This document shows positions 10,031 to 20,536 of a stretch of 64,000 bases of DNA, piece by piece. The notes below the pieces were generated by a model. The model worked only from the letters and a program-made list of their open reading frames with translations, made no database searches and was not told where the DNA came from. This stretch comes from Epithemia pelagica (lineage: Eukaryota; Bacillariophyta; Bacillariophyceae; Surirellales; Surirellaceae). The stretch covers positions 1,775,244 through 1,839,243 of the forward strand of contig OX337241.1 in NCBI GenBank assembly GCA_946965045.2, written 5' to 3'. How positions within the stretch are numbered: position 1 is the first letter of the stretch; every line of letters begins with the position of its first letter. The position numbers and the translations under genes are program-made.

Positions 10031-11107
10031 ATGTCAAAGACACACACCAACCCCGAGAGAACCGACCATGAGGAGGGGACCACTCCTGATGAAGGTGACC
10101 AAAACAGAAAGTCCATTGTTTCGGATTCGTTTCTAGTGGAGAATGCAGTCTCCAACGACGAGCTGATGGATCATGCGTTCGCATTGGTTCAGGAGGAAGT
10201 TCAATGGAGTGACATGTTCCACAAGGGTGGCCCGGTCCCACGCAAAGTGGCCATTCAAGGAGACATGAATCGCAGTTCGATGGTGGGTAGTGGTAATGAG
10301 ACAATTCGCTTCGAGGAGCAACCCATCTACCGACATCCTACCGATGAACAACCGGCCCTGCAGGATTGGACACCGACTGTTCGTCGATTGCGCGATTGTG
10401 TCCAGGCGTGTACAGGCCAAGTGATCAATCATGCCCTGATTCAAATGTATCGCAATGGCGACGACTACATTTCTGAACATGCTGATAAAACTATTGATGT
10501 CCAGAGAGACAGTGCAATCTTCAACTTGTCATTGGGTGCGACTCGTACCTTGATGTTGAGACCCAAGCGAGAACAAGCCCATGGTGCCAAAACAGCTTTG
10601 CCTCGTGAGGCGATTCGAGTGCCCTTGCATCACGGATCCTTGTTTGGCTTGGGTTGGAAGACAAATCAGACAATGACGCATGAGATAAAACGAGACAAAC
10701 GACACGAACGTGACAAGACTGCAAGGGAGTTGGATTTTCGGGGCTGTCGTATTTCAATTACCTTTCGACATGTTGCTACATTTATGGTGCTGGTAAAAAC
10801 TCGAACTACCTTCCATGCATCTCCGGTATTGTTTGGTCAAGGTGCCAAGAAGTACAAGACAAGAGCGCAAGCACTGGAAGCTGCGAAATTTGCGTTGTCT
10901 TGGCATAGAGACGAGGAGAGAACAAAATTAGATGAAGGAGATGACAAAGACAAACCGATTCGGATGGGCGAATTGACTGCCTCAAACGATGGGAACGAGT
11001 CGGAACGTTTGCTGCAGGCTTTTTCCGAGGAAAATCGACGAGCAGACTTCGATTGGGAGCAAGCCTATGGAGATGGCTTTGATGTTATCAACATTCAAAT
11101 TGTCTAA
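10031..11107 (+). CDS. AlkB-type 2-oxoglutarate/Fe(II) dioxygenase
   Basis: A 358-residue protein. The ATG at 10031 is chosen because the upstream extension of the frame has no ATG. The fold signature runs from a PRKVAIQGD strand and YRHP, through the tryptophan in QDWTP, to the catalytic core NGDDYISEHADKTID, where His and Asp of EHAD form the HxD iron-binding pair. SLGATRTLML follows, then the distal iron His in TMTHEIK, and the 2-oxoglutarate-binding arginine in RISITFRH. This matches the ALKBH2/3-like branch, which oxidatively removes alkyl groups from nucleic-acid bases. About 95 residues follow the core and include a motif resembling a small zinc-free accessory segment (FGQGAKKYKTRAQAL). 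Substrate (DNA, RNA or other) cannot be told from sequence alone. Confidence 0.88.
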   Translation: MSKTHTNPERTDHEEGTTPDEGDQNRKSIVSDSFLVENAVSNDELMDHAFALVQEEVQWSDMFHKGGPVPRKVAIQGDMNRSSMVGSGNETIRFEEQPIYRHPTDEQPALQDWTPTVRRLRDCVQACTGQVINHALIQMYRNGDDYISEHADKTIDVQRDSAIFNLSLGATRTLMLRPKREQAHGAKTALPREAIRVPLHHGSLFGLGWKTNQTMTHEIKRDKRHERDKTARELDFRGCRISITFRHVATFMVLVKTRTTFHASPVLFGQGAKKYKTRAQALEAAKFALSWHRDEERTKLDEGDDKDKPIRMGELTASNDGNESERLLQAFSEENRRADFDWEQAYGDGFDVINIQIV

Positions 11108-11378
11108 ATAGGTCTGTCTCCACCATGATTCCGTGTTAGGCAGTTCGTATTTCGCATCCGTAACTACCAATACTCTAATAAAAGTAGTACTCCTAGCAAC
11201 GAAAGATAGGCAGGTCATCATCCCTGATGATTGATGATGTATCCCATTTTCGGTTCGTCACAATTACTCCTACGCTCCTAGGAGCTAGGAGTACCCGCCG
11301 CAAGATTATGCCTTAGCGCCTCGCGTGTCCTAGTTTTTGTCTTCTTCGTCATCGCTTCGCGATGTTGCGTCAACTTCA
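11108..11378. other. intergenic, short inverted motif
   Basis: About 270 bp between the AlkB-like gene and the Rieske gene. The motif GCTAGGAGTAC occurs near 11284 and in inverted form (GTACTCCTAGC) near 11188. The same motif recurs near 13467 on the other side of the Rieske gene. Its function is unknown. Confidence 0.35.
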
Positions 11379-13039
11379 ATGAACGACTCTATGGCAGGTT
11401 TATCGAGAATGGTCCCTTGTTGGATGCTTGCCGTGGCGCTGCTTCCACTTTCATGTGTGTCTCTGTCAAGCCCAACCGATGTTGTTTCTGCTGGAGGGAC
11501 GACATCGTCCTCGCTTCCCTCCAAGATTCCACTGCCAATGTCCTCTAATCAAAAGGCTCTGGATGAAGGCCCTCGTTTCCCACGAACCTGGGTGCCCTTC
11601 GGTTCAATTATTGAATTGAATCCTGATCGTCCCACACCTGTTTCCTTTTTGAATCAGAAGTATGTCGTTTTCAAAGGAGACGACGATCAATGGGTGGTGA
11701 TGGATGATGCATGTTCACATCGTTTGGCTCCGTTATCGGAAGGTCGCATTGACACTACCGAATCCGGGGAACGTAGAGTTCAGTGCTCCTATCATGGATG
11801 GTCTTTTGATTCCTCGGGTATGTGTCAAGACATCCCTCAAGCGACGGACCGTGTGAAGCGAAGTGCCATGGCCAACCCAAAGTGTCACGTCATGTCGTAC
11901 TCCACTATCGTGGAGAAGAGCATTTTGTGGGCATGGTTATGGAAAGAAGATGCCATTGAAGAAGCTTTGAAAGATCTGACTATTACCCCGCAACACATGC
12001 TGGCGGAAGTCCCATCCGTAGCTGCGACTTATACTAGAGAAATGCCCTATGGCTGGGATACCTTGTCGGAAAACCTTGCGGATCCAGCCCATATTCCTTT
12101 TGTACGTACCGTCGATTTCTTGCGGTTGTCGGCCGTGTTTCTTAATTACATGGTCACGCTCATGATCGTAGAACACTCCCCTTACATGTTGCTTGCTTCG
12201 GGTGTCTTCAGGCTCATCACAATTTACAAGGAACCAGGGACGACGCAGTTCCTATTAACATGACAATGCTATCACCAGTTAAGAAATCAGGGTTCGTATG
12301 TCAACTCGAGGACAGAACTAGGAACAAATTTCGAAAGTCCTTGATGGCATTTAATGCACCTTTTACAATAACATATGGTGCCGAGTATCAGACGGACTCA
12401 GTTGAACCAGAGTTTTTCAACTTGACAGTCATTCAAACCCCAACGCGACCAGGATGGAGCCGGGCCATGATCGTTACGGCAAAGTCAGTACCTGACTCGT
12501 CAGATTCTGAGGGAGATGTCAAGGCAAAGACCGACTGGCGAAGAAAGATCTTTTCCATGATCCCCCGGTGGCTGGTCCACATTCTGTCCAACCGATTCTT
12601 GGATTCAGATTTGGCACTGTTGCATTATCAGGAGCAAGAACGTGACAAGCGAGGAGGCGATCTTACGGATCCGCAAAATGCTTACTTTATGCCTGCTGCA
12701 GCCGACATGAGTGTCAATGCTTTTCGGAAATGGAAAAATACATATGCTTCTGTCTTGTTGCCGCTGCCCCCCGCCATTCAACACAGGGCAACCCTCTACG
12801 ATCACTACTCCCAGCACACGGACCACTGTATTCATTGTAGTACAGCCTTGAAACAAATCAAGAAACTGCGGGTAAGGGTGTATGGGTTATTGGCTGTCAC
12901 CGGATTGATTACCGCGGCCAAACGAATGTTCTTCCTTGGAGGAATGGGTGTGGCCGGGTGTCTCCTGACGATTTTGGTTATGAATACACTCGAGCGCGAA
13001 TTCTACACGGGGGACTTTAGACATTACGAGAATGATTAA
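11379..13039 (+). CDS. Rieske mononuclear iron oxygenase, pheophorbide a oxygenase-like
   Basis: Two exons, 11379-12101 and 12212-13039, flank a 110-nt phase-0 intron (GTACGT...CTTCAG). Splicing joins AHIPF to AHHNLQG and restores the conserved iron-ligand segment; reading through the intron destroys it. The protein is 516 residues. The N terminus is hydrophobic, compatible with a signal or plastid presequence. The Rieske [2Fe-2S] ligands are in DDACSHRLAPLSEG and CSYHGWSF (CxH and CxxH). The mononuclear iron site is in ENLADPAHIPFAHH. A C-terminal HCIHC CxxC and a terminal hydrophobic pair of segments are typical of the PAO/Tic55/PTC52 group of plastid membrane oxygenases. The substrate is probably a chlorophyll-derived pigment or related molecule (inference). 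Electrons would come from ferredoxin in this family. Confidence 0.9.
12102..12211 (+). other. intron of Rieske oxygenase gene
   Basis: The donor GTACGT and acceptor CTTCAG give a 110-nt phase-0 intron. Removing it makes the flanking frames continuous and restores the DPAHIPFAHH iron-binding motif. Confidence 0.9.
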
Positions 13040-14096
13040 CGGAAGCACCTCAAGGTGACGAAGGACTAGTACCTAGGAAAGAATCTAGAAGTTCGATTGT
13101 CATAGCTGATGTCATGTGGGTTGTGGGTGGGTGTGAGTCCTTCATATTCTTCGCCCAGTGTGAAACAAAAGTTCGAGTGACATCCTCTAACACGAATGCC
13201 AAGGAAGTCTCCTCAGATGTTGCCTGGGAACTATGTGGAGTATAGGAAACCACTCCTGGGCATGCGGCTCAACCTGCTCACGCGATGTTACTTGACAACT
13301 GAAGGATTTCATGCCAACGAATTCAATGGTTCCACTCTTGGGTCGAGGATATGAAAAGGAATCATTTCTTTGGACTTCATCGATACTTATGACGAACAAG
13401 ATCCTGCTCCTAGGGAGATCTGATCTTCTCCTCTTCTCCTCTAGTCCCTCTAGCTTGGAGCTGGTAGCTAGGAGTACTCTAGAGGGTAGCTGTAATAGAT
13501 TATTTAGAGGGAGTACTCTTTCGGATATACAGGGGCACGTCTGAAATGAATATAGCATAGATTGTACAGAAACCTAGGCCTTTCTTGACACTCTTCAAGC
13601 TTCCGGTGGCCCGTAGGCGCGGAATGGATCTTTTGCAAGTGCATCATCTCTTCCTATAACATATATGAAATCAGTATTTGTATAAATAGATTCCTACCTT
13701 GTGGTATATGTTATAGAAAAGCCATCATCGGAAGACTTCGACTGTTCGACGCATTGAGTGTGTGGTGTGTGGGCGCGTGATTTTGCTTCCAACCATGCTC
13801 CACCCGCATTCCTCCGCATGTAAATTTTGCGGAGGAAAGCTCTATATCCGGGCTGGTTTGGCCTTTCTCCGCCCATATCATATGCTCCGCACATGCTCCG
13901 CGCGCCCGATAATATACCCCCGAAGAGGCCGTATCTTTCTTTTGAAGCGATGCTCGCCCGATGATGTTCATCGAAAATGGGACCAATCTGACCACGAGAA
14001 AGAATTTTGACCCCACAAAATTGCAAATATCTCTGACACAGCGAGAATCTTTTGGAGAAAACGTACATTCGACTTGACTAAACGACGACGACCACC
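13040..14096. other. intergenic region upstream of EGT1
   Basis: About 1.06 kb without a convincing gene. It contains a CT-rich stretch with CTAG motifs (13410-13500). It also holds an 11-bp inverted repeat, CTATAACATAT (13654-13664) and ATATGTTATAG (13706-13716), with a 41-nt A/T-rich loop containing TATAAATA (13681-13688). That loop could hold the EGT1 core promoter, some 400 bp upstream of its ATG. Confidence 0.4.
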
Positions 14097-16715
14097 ATGG
14101 CATCCGCGACGACCGAAGATCCTGCTATTTTCAACTCTCTCTTGGTGGATGGGAAAGTGCGTGAAGATGTTGTGAGCGATGAAAGTTCGGACGCTGAATC
14201 GGACGCGTCCACTAGTGTAAGCCGTCAAGTGGTCCAGAGTGCCATCAATAGCAGTCGAAGCTACCACATGATCGATGTGAGGTCGAAGACAGCTCGTATC
14301 ACCCCAAAGAACGAGCTTTTGGCTAACTTTGTTGCTCCGCGAACAAAGCATTTGGGTTCGGGATCCTCACACAGTATTGTTCAAGCCGACGGAAACATTG
14401 CTCATGTAGAACATGACAAGTCAGCGCGTCGGCTGCCCACCGAGATTCTCTACGACAAGGAAGGTTTGCGTCTATTTGATGAAATCACACGAATGGAAAC
14501 CAATGAGTACTACCTCACGGCATGTGAAGAGGAGATCTTCAAGAAGCAAATGGACCGACTGATCCCTTTTATCCCGGATGGCTGTGCCATTGTCGAGCTT
14601 GGCTGTGGCACTATGGCCAAGACTGCAGTTTTTCTTGATGCCCTTCGAAAGGCAGGTAAGAAGGATATTTGCTTCTATGCAATCGATATTGAGCAGACTT
14701 CCTTGGAGTCTAGCATTGAGGATTTGATTGCTTTTGAGGAGGAACAAGACACGGTTCATCGCTATCAGTATTATGGAATCCTTGGAAGTTACGACCAAGC
14801 TCTGGAAACCAATGTCCTCAAGAATATCGGGCGCCCCAAGGTTGTCCTCTGGCTTGGATCCTCGATTGGCAATTGGACTCGCGACGATGCCGCCGAGTTT
14901 TTGGCGACGTTCTCGGAGTCCGTCATGCAACCGTTTGATCTCTTTATGATTGGTATGGATCGCAGAAACGACCCTGTCACCATTGCTCGAGCCTACAACG
15001 ACTCAGCCGGTATCACGAATGCGTTTGGACTTAATGGATTGCGACACTTGAACAAACTCCTGGGTCGGAAGATCTTTAATGTCGAAAATTTTGAGAACTA
15101 TGCTGGTTATAATATTGAAGCTGGACGTCACGAGGCCTACTTTCGCAGCAAGAAGGATCAATCTCTGTACATCCCTGCCGAGTTTGCCACTGAGGCCATG
15201 ACGGTGGAACTCAAGAAAGGAGAACTTATCAACTACGAGTTCTCTCACAAGTTTTCTGTCGATGAGATTCAAGAACTGTGCAACCGAACTCATTTTCATC
15301 TCTCGGAATTGCTTTATGATTCAAGCAATCGCTACAGTTTTGCTGTGCTGTCCAAGGCTGCATTCGTCCCAGTTCCAAAGAAGAAAGTCGGTAGCGCCAA
15401 GTTCCCTGAGGTTAAGGAATTTGAGGAGGTTTGGAAGCTCTGGCACACCTTGACCTCGCCCGCAATCATCAAGAACCCCCTAGAAAAGCCCATCCATCTC
15501 CGACATCCATTGATATTCTATGTTGGTCACATCCCTGCCTTTGAAGACATTCATCAGAGCCGTCACTTTGGAGAACCCCTGACGGAACCGGAGTATTTGG
15601 CCACCATTTTTGAACGCGGCATCAACCCAGTTGTCGAAGATCCATCCAAGTGTCACGACCATTCAGAAGTGCCCGATGAGTGGCCCAGCATTGAAGCTGT
15701 TCGAGCCTATGATGCCAAAGTTCACGATCGGATTCGACGTGTCTTTGAACAAATCAAAGTGCGAACGGACGGAAAGGTCGATCCAGGCATGCATCGCCTT
15801 GGCCGTCAACTCTCGGTTTGCTTGGAGCATACCATCATGCATGCCGAAACATACATTTACATGCTGGTCCAGCTCGGACGTGTCCTGCTTCCAAAATCTT
15901 TCATGCCTGCGTACCTTCGCTCCGAGTCTCATGTGTCCAAGCCGATTAGCAGTGCCTCGTGGATTGATATTCAGCCGGGACAAGTCGCCAGCGGCATTGA
16001 CAACTATGAGAGCAACGACGACAAGGGCAGCGAACCAATTGAGATTGAGTTTGGTTGGGACAATGAAACACCGGTTCGTAGTTATCAAGTGACGTCCAGA
16101 TTTCAAGCTCAGTCACGACCCGTGACGTGTCAAGAGTATCTTTGCTTCCTGAAGACCATTCACAATGTCGACGAGCGAAAGCAACTTGTACCCGGTTCAT
16201 GGGTAGAACTGAAGGAAGGAGAATACGCTTTGCTGACATTGTTTGGCCCTGTTGAAGTTGAACGATGCATGAATTGCCCGGTGACCCTCAGTCACAAGCT
16301 TGCAGAAAAGTTCCAAGATTACCTGCGAGCATCCTTGGGAGACAACAGCGTGCGTATTCCCACAGAAGATGAGTGGGTCGTCATGCAGTCTCAGTTGTCG
16401 GGTGGCGATTGTCATGACGACATTGATTACCATAATTGGATGCCTGCTCCTCTGAAGGATCATACACCTCACAAGATTGGATCCGTCTGGGAGTGGACAA
16501 GTACAGTTTTTGATTCTTACGAAGGCTTTGAGCAGTCTCAAATTTATCCTGGTTATTCCGCTGACTTCTTTGATGGACTGCACAATGTGGTGCGTGGTGC
16601 CGCTTGGTGTACCCATGGTCGTGTCGCCAATCGTCTCCGAAACTTTTACCAACGCTCGTATCCTTATGCTTTCATTGGTGTACGTTTCATTCGCGACGCA
16701 CCGAACAAGAAGTAA
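14097..16715 (+). CDS. EGT1: Egt1-type ergothioneine biosynthesis protein (methyltransferase-sulfoxide synthase fusion)
   Basis: 872 residues, single exon, with a strong start context (ACCACCATGG). Residues about 110-420 form an EgtD-type histidine-specific methyltransferase. Its motifs are EYYLT, the SAM loop VELGCGT (166-172) and LGSSIGN (253-259). Residues about 450-620 are a DinB-like domain with VGHIP and an HxxxHxE iron site (EHTIMHAE, near 575-583). The C-terminal part is a formylglycine-generating-enzyme-like domain ending in WEWTS, RGAAWCTHG and IGVRFIRD. The order methyltransferase, DinB, FGE-like is that of fungal Egt1, which trimethylates histidine to hercynine and then couples it to cysteine. 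OvoA has the reverse order. The final 110 bp of the gene are duplicated at 21078-21189. Confidence 0.92.
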   Translation: MASATTEDPAIFNSLLVDGKVREDVVSDESSDAESDASTSVSRQVVQSAINSSRSYHMIDVRSKTARITPKNELLANFVAPRTKHLGSGSSHSIVQADGNIAHVEHDKSARRLPTEILYDKEGLRLFDEITRMETNEYYLTACEEEIFKKQMDRLIPFIPDGCAIVELGCGTMAKTAVFLDALRKAGKKDICFYAIDIEQTSLESSIEDLIAFEEEQDTVHRYQYYGILGSYDQALETNVLKNIGRPKVVLWLGSSIGNWTRDDAAEFLATFSESVMQPFDLFMIGMDRRNDPVTIARAYNDSAGITNAFGLNGLRHLNKLLGRKIFNVENFENYAGYNIEAGRHEAYFRSKKDQSLYIPAEFATEAMTVELKKGELINYEFSHKFSVDEIQELCNRTHFHLSELLYDSSNRYSFAVLSKAAFVPVPKKKVGSAKFPEVKEFEEVWKLWHTLTSPAIIKNPLEKPIHLRHPLIFYVGHIPAFEDIHQSRHFGEPLTEPEYLATIFERGINPVVEDPSKCHDHSEVPDEWPSIEAVRAYDAKVHDRIRRVFEQIKVRTDGKVDPGMHRLGRQLSVCLEHTIMHAETYIYMLVQLGRVLLPKSFMPAYLRSESHVSKPISSASWIDIQPGQVASGIDNYESNDDKGSEPIEIEFGWDNETPVRSYQVTSRFQAQSRPVTCQEYLCFLKTIHNVDERKQLVPGSWVELKEGEYALLTLFGPVEVERCMNCPVTLSHKLAEKFQDYLRASLGDNSVRIPTEDEWVVMQSQLSGGDCHDDIDYHNWMPAPLKDHTPHKIGSVWEWTSTVFDSYEGFEQSQIYPGYSADFFDGLHNVVRGAAWCTHGRVANRLRNFYQRSYPYAFIGVRFIRDAPNKK

Positions 16716-17757
16716 CTCGGTACTGCTCGAGGGTTTTAGAAGCAGAGGGGAAGAGAAAAGTGGCGACATGATCCATCAATTACATATGGAACTATTTTAT
16801 TATTGCATGCCCAAATTACACACAATTTCGATAAGCAAGGTTGTCATCGGGCGACACAAAGAGACGACTCATTGTGTGAAGGCGCGTTGACAACAACAAT
16901 GCCGTCCCCATACATATACGAACGGGGCACTTAATTTCATAGATCGAGTTACAGGATTTCTGTTGTTCCCATGTGGAACTGTGTAGCCATTTCTCACTCC
17001 AGATATCCGTGGCGTGGCGATGACCCAAGCACGCGCAAGAGCAGGCACTTTTCACTCAATGAAGACCCACCGTTGAAGTTTTCAGAGCCACCTTCTATTG
17101 TTGCCCAACAAATTTACGCGCTTTGCGGAGCGGCTTTGAATTGTTCAAACTGAATCGCCATCAGATCCACGTAGAGGGTATAGTAATTGAGCCATCGACT
17201 CAACTGTATCGAATACATTCCTCTCTGTAGGAATCGTTGGTTTTCTCCATGATTTCCAAACCCACGGAATGAAATAGAATCCAAATAGTCTTGTTCCTCC
17301 ATCGGAATGACCGGAGGTACAAACCGAGAATCACCATTTTGAACTTGTTGTGTTTGTGATTCATTGCCATGAGTCCTCAAAGGATCTGGCAAAAAAGGAG
17401 CCGTAGATAAGTTGTATTGATGCATCAGCTTCAGTTCACTATTTAGCAAACGTTCCAACCTCATCGATCGGCCACCATTGGGTTGTTGGATTCGCATGAT
17501 CAGTTTGCGCGTGGAATAGTGGCTAAACAGTCGATCCACAGGATTCCGCAACATGACGATGATCTTTGGTTTCGATGGATGACAATAAGTTTCGATCATG
17601 GACTGTGGAATGTGAGGCCATACCATGTATAGAATGGAGTCTTTTCAAACGTCATTATGCGATTGCGTGAGACATGGTTCAACTCGTTTCCAAACACTTG
17701 AAAGCTGACGGACCAATGTGGTTGACGTCGGTGGGACGATGAGTTTGATTGTAGACA
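16602..17757. repeat. segmental duplication, left copy
   Basis: This stretch matches 21078-22462 at high identity with indels. It begins inside the end of EGT1 (GCTTGGTGTACCC), runs through the EGT1 3' flank and continues through an antisense sulfotransferase segment. Similarity ends near GATTGTAGAC at 17757. The left copy contains the intact end of EGT1 and a broken sulfotransferase. The right copy is the opposite. Confidence 0.9.
17000..17757 (-). pseudogene. sulfotransferase pseudogene (left duplicate)
   Basis: Read on the minus strand, this matches the C-terminal exon of the intact sulfotransferase at 21549-22659. The longest open piece (17626-17114) includes the 3'-phosphosulfate-binding stretch RNPVDRLFSHY. 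It lacks exon 1 with the PAPS-binding loop, has small indels upstream near 17640, and has lost about 230 bp relative to the right copy around 17130, so the frame ends in an unrelated short tail (APQSA). Its nearest functional relative is the gene at 21549-23231. Confidence 0.85.
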
Positions 17758-17968
17758 GCCTTTTATTGATAAGGTTCATCTTCAGAGGTTTATTGGACAA
17801 ATGGGGATGGACTGCAACTTCCGGTAATGGACTTAAAACCTAGGTAATCCTTCTACTACTCAGAGTATCGTCACGATATAACATTTTTAATTTTCACACA
17901 GTAATACCTCTTATATGATCATACTAGGTACAGATTAATTTAATATGAGGAAAACATCCAGAGTCACG

Positions 17969-18049
17969 GATGTCGGAGGATTTGGTAGATGTCGGATGAT
18001 GTCGGATGATGTCGGAGGATGTCGGATGATGTCGGATGATGTCGGATGT
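17969..18049. repeat. decamer tandem repeat GATGTCGGAT
   Basis: Consecutive decamers GATGTCGGAT or GATGTCGGAG, with one interrupted copy. The 7-bp core is the reverse complement of the repeat core at 18198-18290. Confidence 0.85.
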
Positions 18050-18197
18050 TTTTATCGCCAAAAGAATATGTACTCTCCAGCAAATGGGATTCTTCACGAG
18101 AAATCACAAGGTTACAAGTCCACTGATTGACGGTAGGCCCATCAACTGAAGGAGCACCGCTGGATTTTGAGGCAAACCATGTTTGCGCGCGAGCCCG

Positions 18198-18290
18198 AAA
18201 CGACATCAAACGACATCAAACGACATCAAACGACATCAAACAACATCAAACGACATACAAACGACATACCAACGACATACCTTTCGACAT
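18198..18290. repeat. decamer tandem repeat CGACATCAAA
   Basis: About eight units of CGACATCAAA, degenerating to CGACATACAA at the right side. Inverted in core sequence relative to the array at 17969-18049. Confidence 0.85.
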
Positions 18291-18440
18291 TCCCGTTTGT
18301 TCCATACTAGAGAATGGTAAATCATATTCTATGGTATCATAATACGTACTTTGTATTAATATCGATCCTTTGTTTTGGTTTCGTCCGTTGGGTATTGGGA
18401 GAGAATATGCGACTCACGTGTAGTTACCGGAAGTTGCTGG

Positions 18441-18817
18441 GGAACTGGAGAGACGTGGGGATGGTGTTTCGGTCCTTTAGAGGAGGGTCACTCGGCGCGT
18501 AGGGTCGGGCGCTCGGCTTCTCGAATGAGATGAAGGGCATATGGATTGTCGGGCATGCGCTCTCATCGACCTCTGCCCTCCTTGTCATGCTTCCGAACGC
18601 GCCGGGCGGTCCCCTCTTTAAGGAACTCGACACCGGTTGTACCACAACTATTCCTAGGGACTACGGAGAGACTACTACCAGAGGATTACAGCGCGCGACA
18701 AACAGCAATTACGCCAGAACCAAAACACCAACAACCCCAGCAGCCAAACATGCAACATCCACATGCCATCGTATTCGAAATCTGGACTAGCAATAAGTCA
18801 CACTATCTAAAGACGCG
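18441..18817. other. intergenic region upstream of NTPase-nuclease gene
   Basis: About 375 bp between the foldback element and the ATG at 18818. It is G/C-rich on the left and A/C-rich on the right. Short open frames here lack support and no motif is recognised. Confidence 0.4.
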
Positions 18818-20536
18818 ATGAAGAATACTAGAGAGTTGAAACTAAATGAGAAGATTGAAGTGGAAAAGACATTTCGCGGTATGAAATTGAAGAGTGCAAC
18901 AGTGGACTGTTCTCTGCTCTTTGAGGTAGTGGGTGGCAAGTATTGCTTGAAACCCAGTCCAGATGGACTTTTGGATCTGAAGGGTCCCTTGTCTCAATTG
19001 TATCTGCAAGGGAAGGAAGATCCCTTTTTGCCCATTTCGCTGTTTGTTCGTGACTGCATGGGAGACATTTTCGATAAGTTGATGAGAACTCCACATGATA
19101 AGAGAGCCATTGTTTTTGGATCTCCTGGGGTCAGCAAATCCATTCTGACATTCATTGCAGTCTTATGCTATGCCTCCTTGGGAGGAAGGCCTACCTTGTT
19201 CATGAGGAAGACCGAGCAAATTGAAGAAGACATCTCCATCTTTTGGGCTGTCCAGAAAAGAAACAAAATTGTGAATGTCTACTTTACCCGTGTTTTAGAC
19301 GACAGGGCAGAACTCAATTATGTTGTCCAGGTTATGGAAGACTGGGGTCTTGAAGACGAAGAATTCGATGATATAAGCGGAAATTTGCGCATATTCTGTG
19401 ATGGACCAAAAATCCACGACAAAGTCAACCAAGGTGGAAAGCATGCCTCTCTGGTAACAACCGGGGGCGTGGAGTCACCGTTTGGGGAAAATTTGGGCCA
19501 TTACTACCTTTATCCGCTCTCAGCATGGTCACTCGAAGAAACTGTCGATGCATTACGTGCAATGAAACATAAAATTGGCAAGCGCAAGATTGCGGAAGTC
19601 TATGACGTGTTGGGAGGGAAGATTCGAGATGTTCTTGAGGTTTCGACGACAGAAGATATTGACAGCAAACTCGTATATTTTCGGGATCTGTTGCGAAACA
19701 TTGTTACCGGAGACCTGTCTGGCAAGGAAATCAAGGTAGCCATTGAATCCACCAAATTGAGCGACACCAAGGACAGCAAGGATCCTGTTCGTGCCATGTT
19801 TACAAGAGACAAAGGCTGTGTGGATGGTCGCCCAAATTACGAAACAGTTCAGTACCTTGGCTCGCAGTATCTTGCAAGGCTGCTGCAATCCAGCCTTAGC
19901 CTTCAAGACACTATCAATGCACTCATGTATGCAAAAGGGACAGGAATACAGAGCTTGTATGACTGGAATTTTGAACTCTTTTGTCACAAGATCTTTCAAG
20001 TCTACTCAGAAGCACTAAACAAGCATTCAGAAGATTCCGCAATGCAGAGCCCGTCATTCACTTTTGACATTTGCCAAGGAGAAGGTAAAGGCAAAGAGAG
20101 TGTGGCATATCTCACAAAAAAACTCTTGTATTGGATGCCAAGCATTCCAAATTATGCAAATATTGATGCTGCTATAGTATTGGAGGAGGGTGCCACTCTC
20201 ACTCTCTACTGCACCCAGTACACAGTTTCAACCAAGCATGGGTTCAATTGCAAGACTTTTTATTCTGATTTCTTTTGGTTGATACCAGAATCGGTTCGTG
20301 AGCCTATAGAGGCTGTGAAGGTTGTCTTTGTTGTGCCTCATGGAATGACTTTTGAAGCTGTGCAAGTTCCGTCGGCTCAGAAAGATGCGTTTGAATTGGA
20401 AGCTGATGACCTCAACATCGAATATAAAGCAAAGAACAAGGATAAGAAAGCCACCAAGGATGATGATGATGAGGTCGACGATGGCGACGTGGTAATGAAT
20501 CCAGGATCCCCCCTCAAAATCTGTTTCCAGTGGTAA
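18818..20536 (+). CDS. Crinkler/RHS-like P-loop NTPase with C-terminal nuclease-like domain
   Basis: 572 residues, single exon, ATG at 18818. A P-loop GSPGVSKS (residues 101-108, with Ser in place of the usual third Gly) lies in an STAND/AAA-like NTPase, followed by LYPLSAWSLEETVDAL, a stretch typical of Crinkler and RHS (retrotransposon hot spot) proteins. The C-terminal part has NIDAAIVLEEG and CTQYTVSTKHG, which fit the Asp and Gln-x-Thr pattern of the restriction-endonuclease-like domain in these families. An acidic-lysine tail follows. In oomycetes and fungi such proteins are studied as effectors or conflict proteins; in free-living protists their role is unknown. No signal peptide is visible. 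The gene sits between two copies of a segmental duplication, which suggests mobility. Family assignment is moderate; activity is not established. Confidence 0.65.
   Translation: MKNTRELKLNEKIEVEKTFRGMKLKSATVDCSLLFEVVGGKYCLKPSPDGLLDLKGPLSQLYLQGKEDPFLPISLFVRDCMGDIFDKLMRTPHDKRAIVFGSPGVSKSILTFIAVLCYASLGGRPTLFMRKTEQIEEDISIFWAVQKRNKIVNVYFTRVLDDRAELNYVVQVMEDWGLEDEEFDDISGNLRIFCDGPKIHDKVNQGGKHASLVTTGGVESPFGENLGHYYLYPLSAWSLEETVDALRAMKHKIGKRKIAEVYDVLGGKIRDVLEVSTTEDIDSKLVYFRDLLRNIVTGDLSGKEIKVAIESTKLSDTKDSKDPVRAMFTRDKGCVDGRPNYETVQYLGSQYLARLLQSSLSLQDTINALMYAKGTGIQSLYDWNFELFCHKIFQVYSEALNKHSEDSAMQSPSFTFDICQGEGKGKESVAYLTKKLLYWMPSIPNYANIDAAIVLEEGATLTLYCTQYTVSTKHGFNCKTFYSDFFWLIPESVREPIEAVKVVFVVPHGMTFEAVQVPSAQKDAFELEADDLNIEYKAKNKDKKATKDDDDEVDDGDVVMNPGSPLKICFQW

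Larger units (their letters stand above)
17814..18437. mobile_element. foldback/MITE-like element with inverted minisatellite arms
   Basis: A 14-bp perfect inverted pair, GCAACTTCCGGTAA (17814-17827) and TTACCGGAAGTTGC (18424-18437), encloses about 620 bp. Inside are two decamer arrays: about eight imperfect copies of GATGTCGGAT at 17969-18049, and CGACATCAAA repeats at 18198-18290. Their cores GATGTCG and CGACATC are reverse complements, so the arrays could pair as long arms. No transposase and no clear target-site duplication are seen. The left end (17814-17880) matches 52026-52092 in reverse complement at 64 of 67 positions. Small frames through the decamers are not genes. Confidence 0.55.

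Noticed and set aside
17969-18290. Possible CRISPR-like array
   Set aside because: Units are contiguous decamers without spacers, in a eukaryotic context.
17945-18342. Short frames through the decamer arrays
   Set aside because: Repeats with a 10-bp unit keep several frames open by chance; no protein features.
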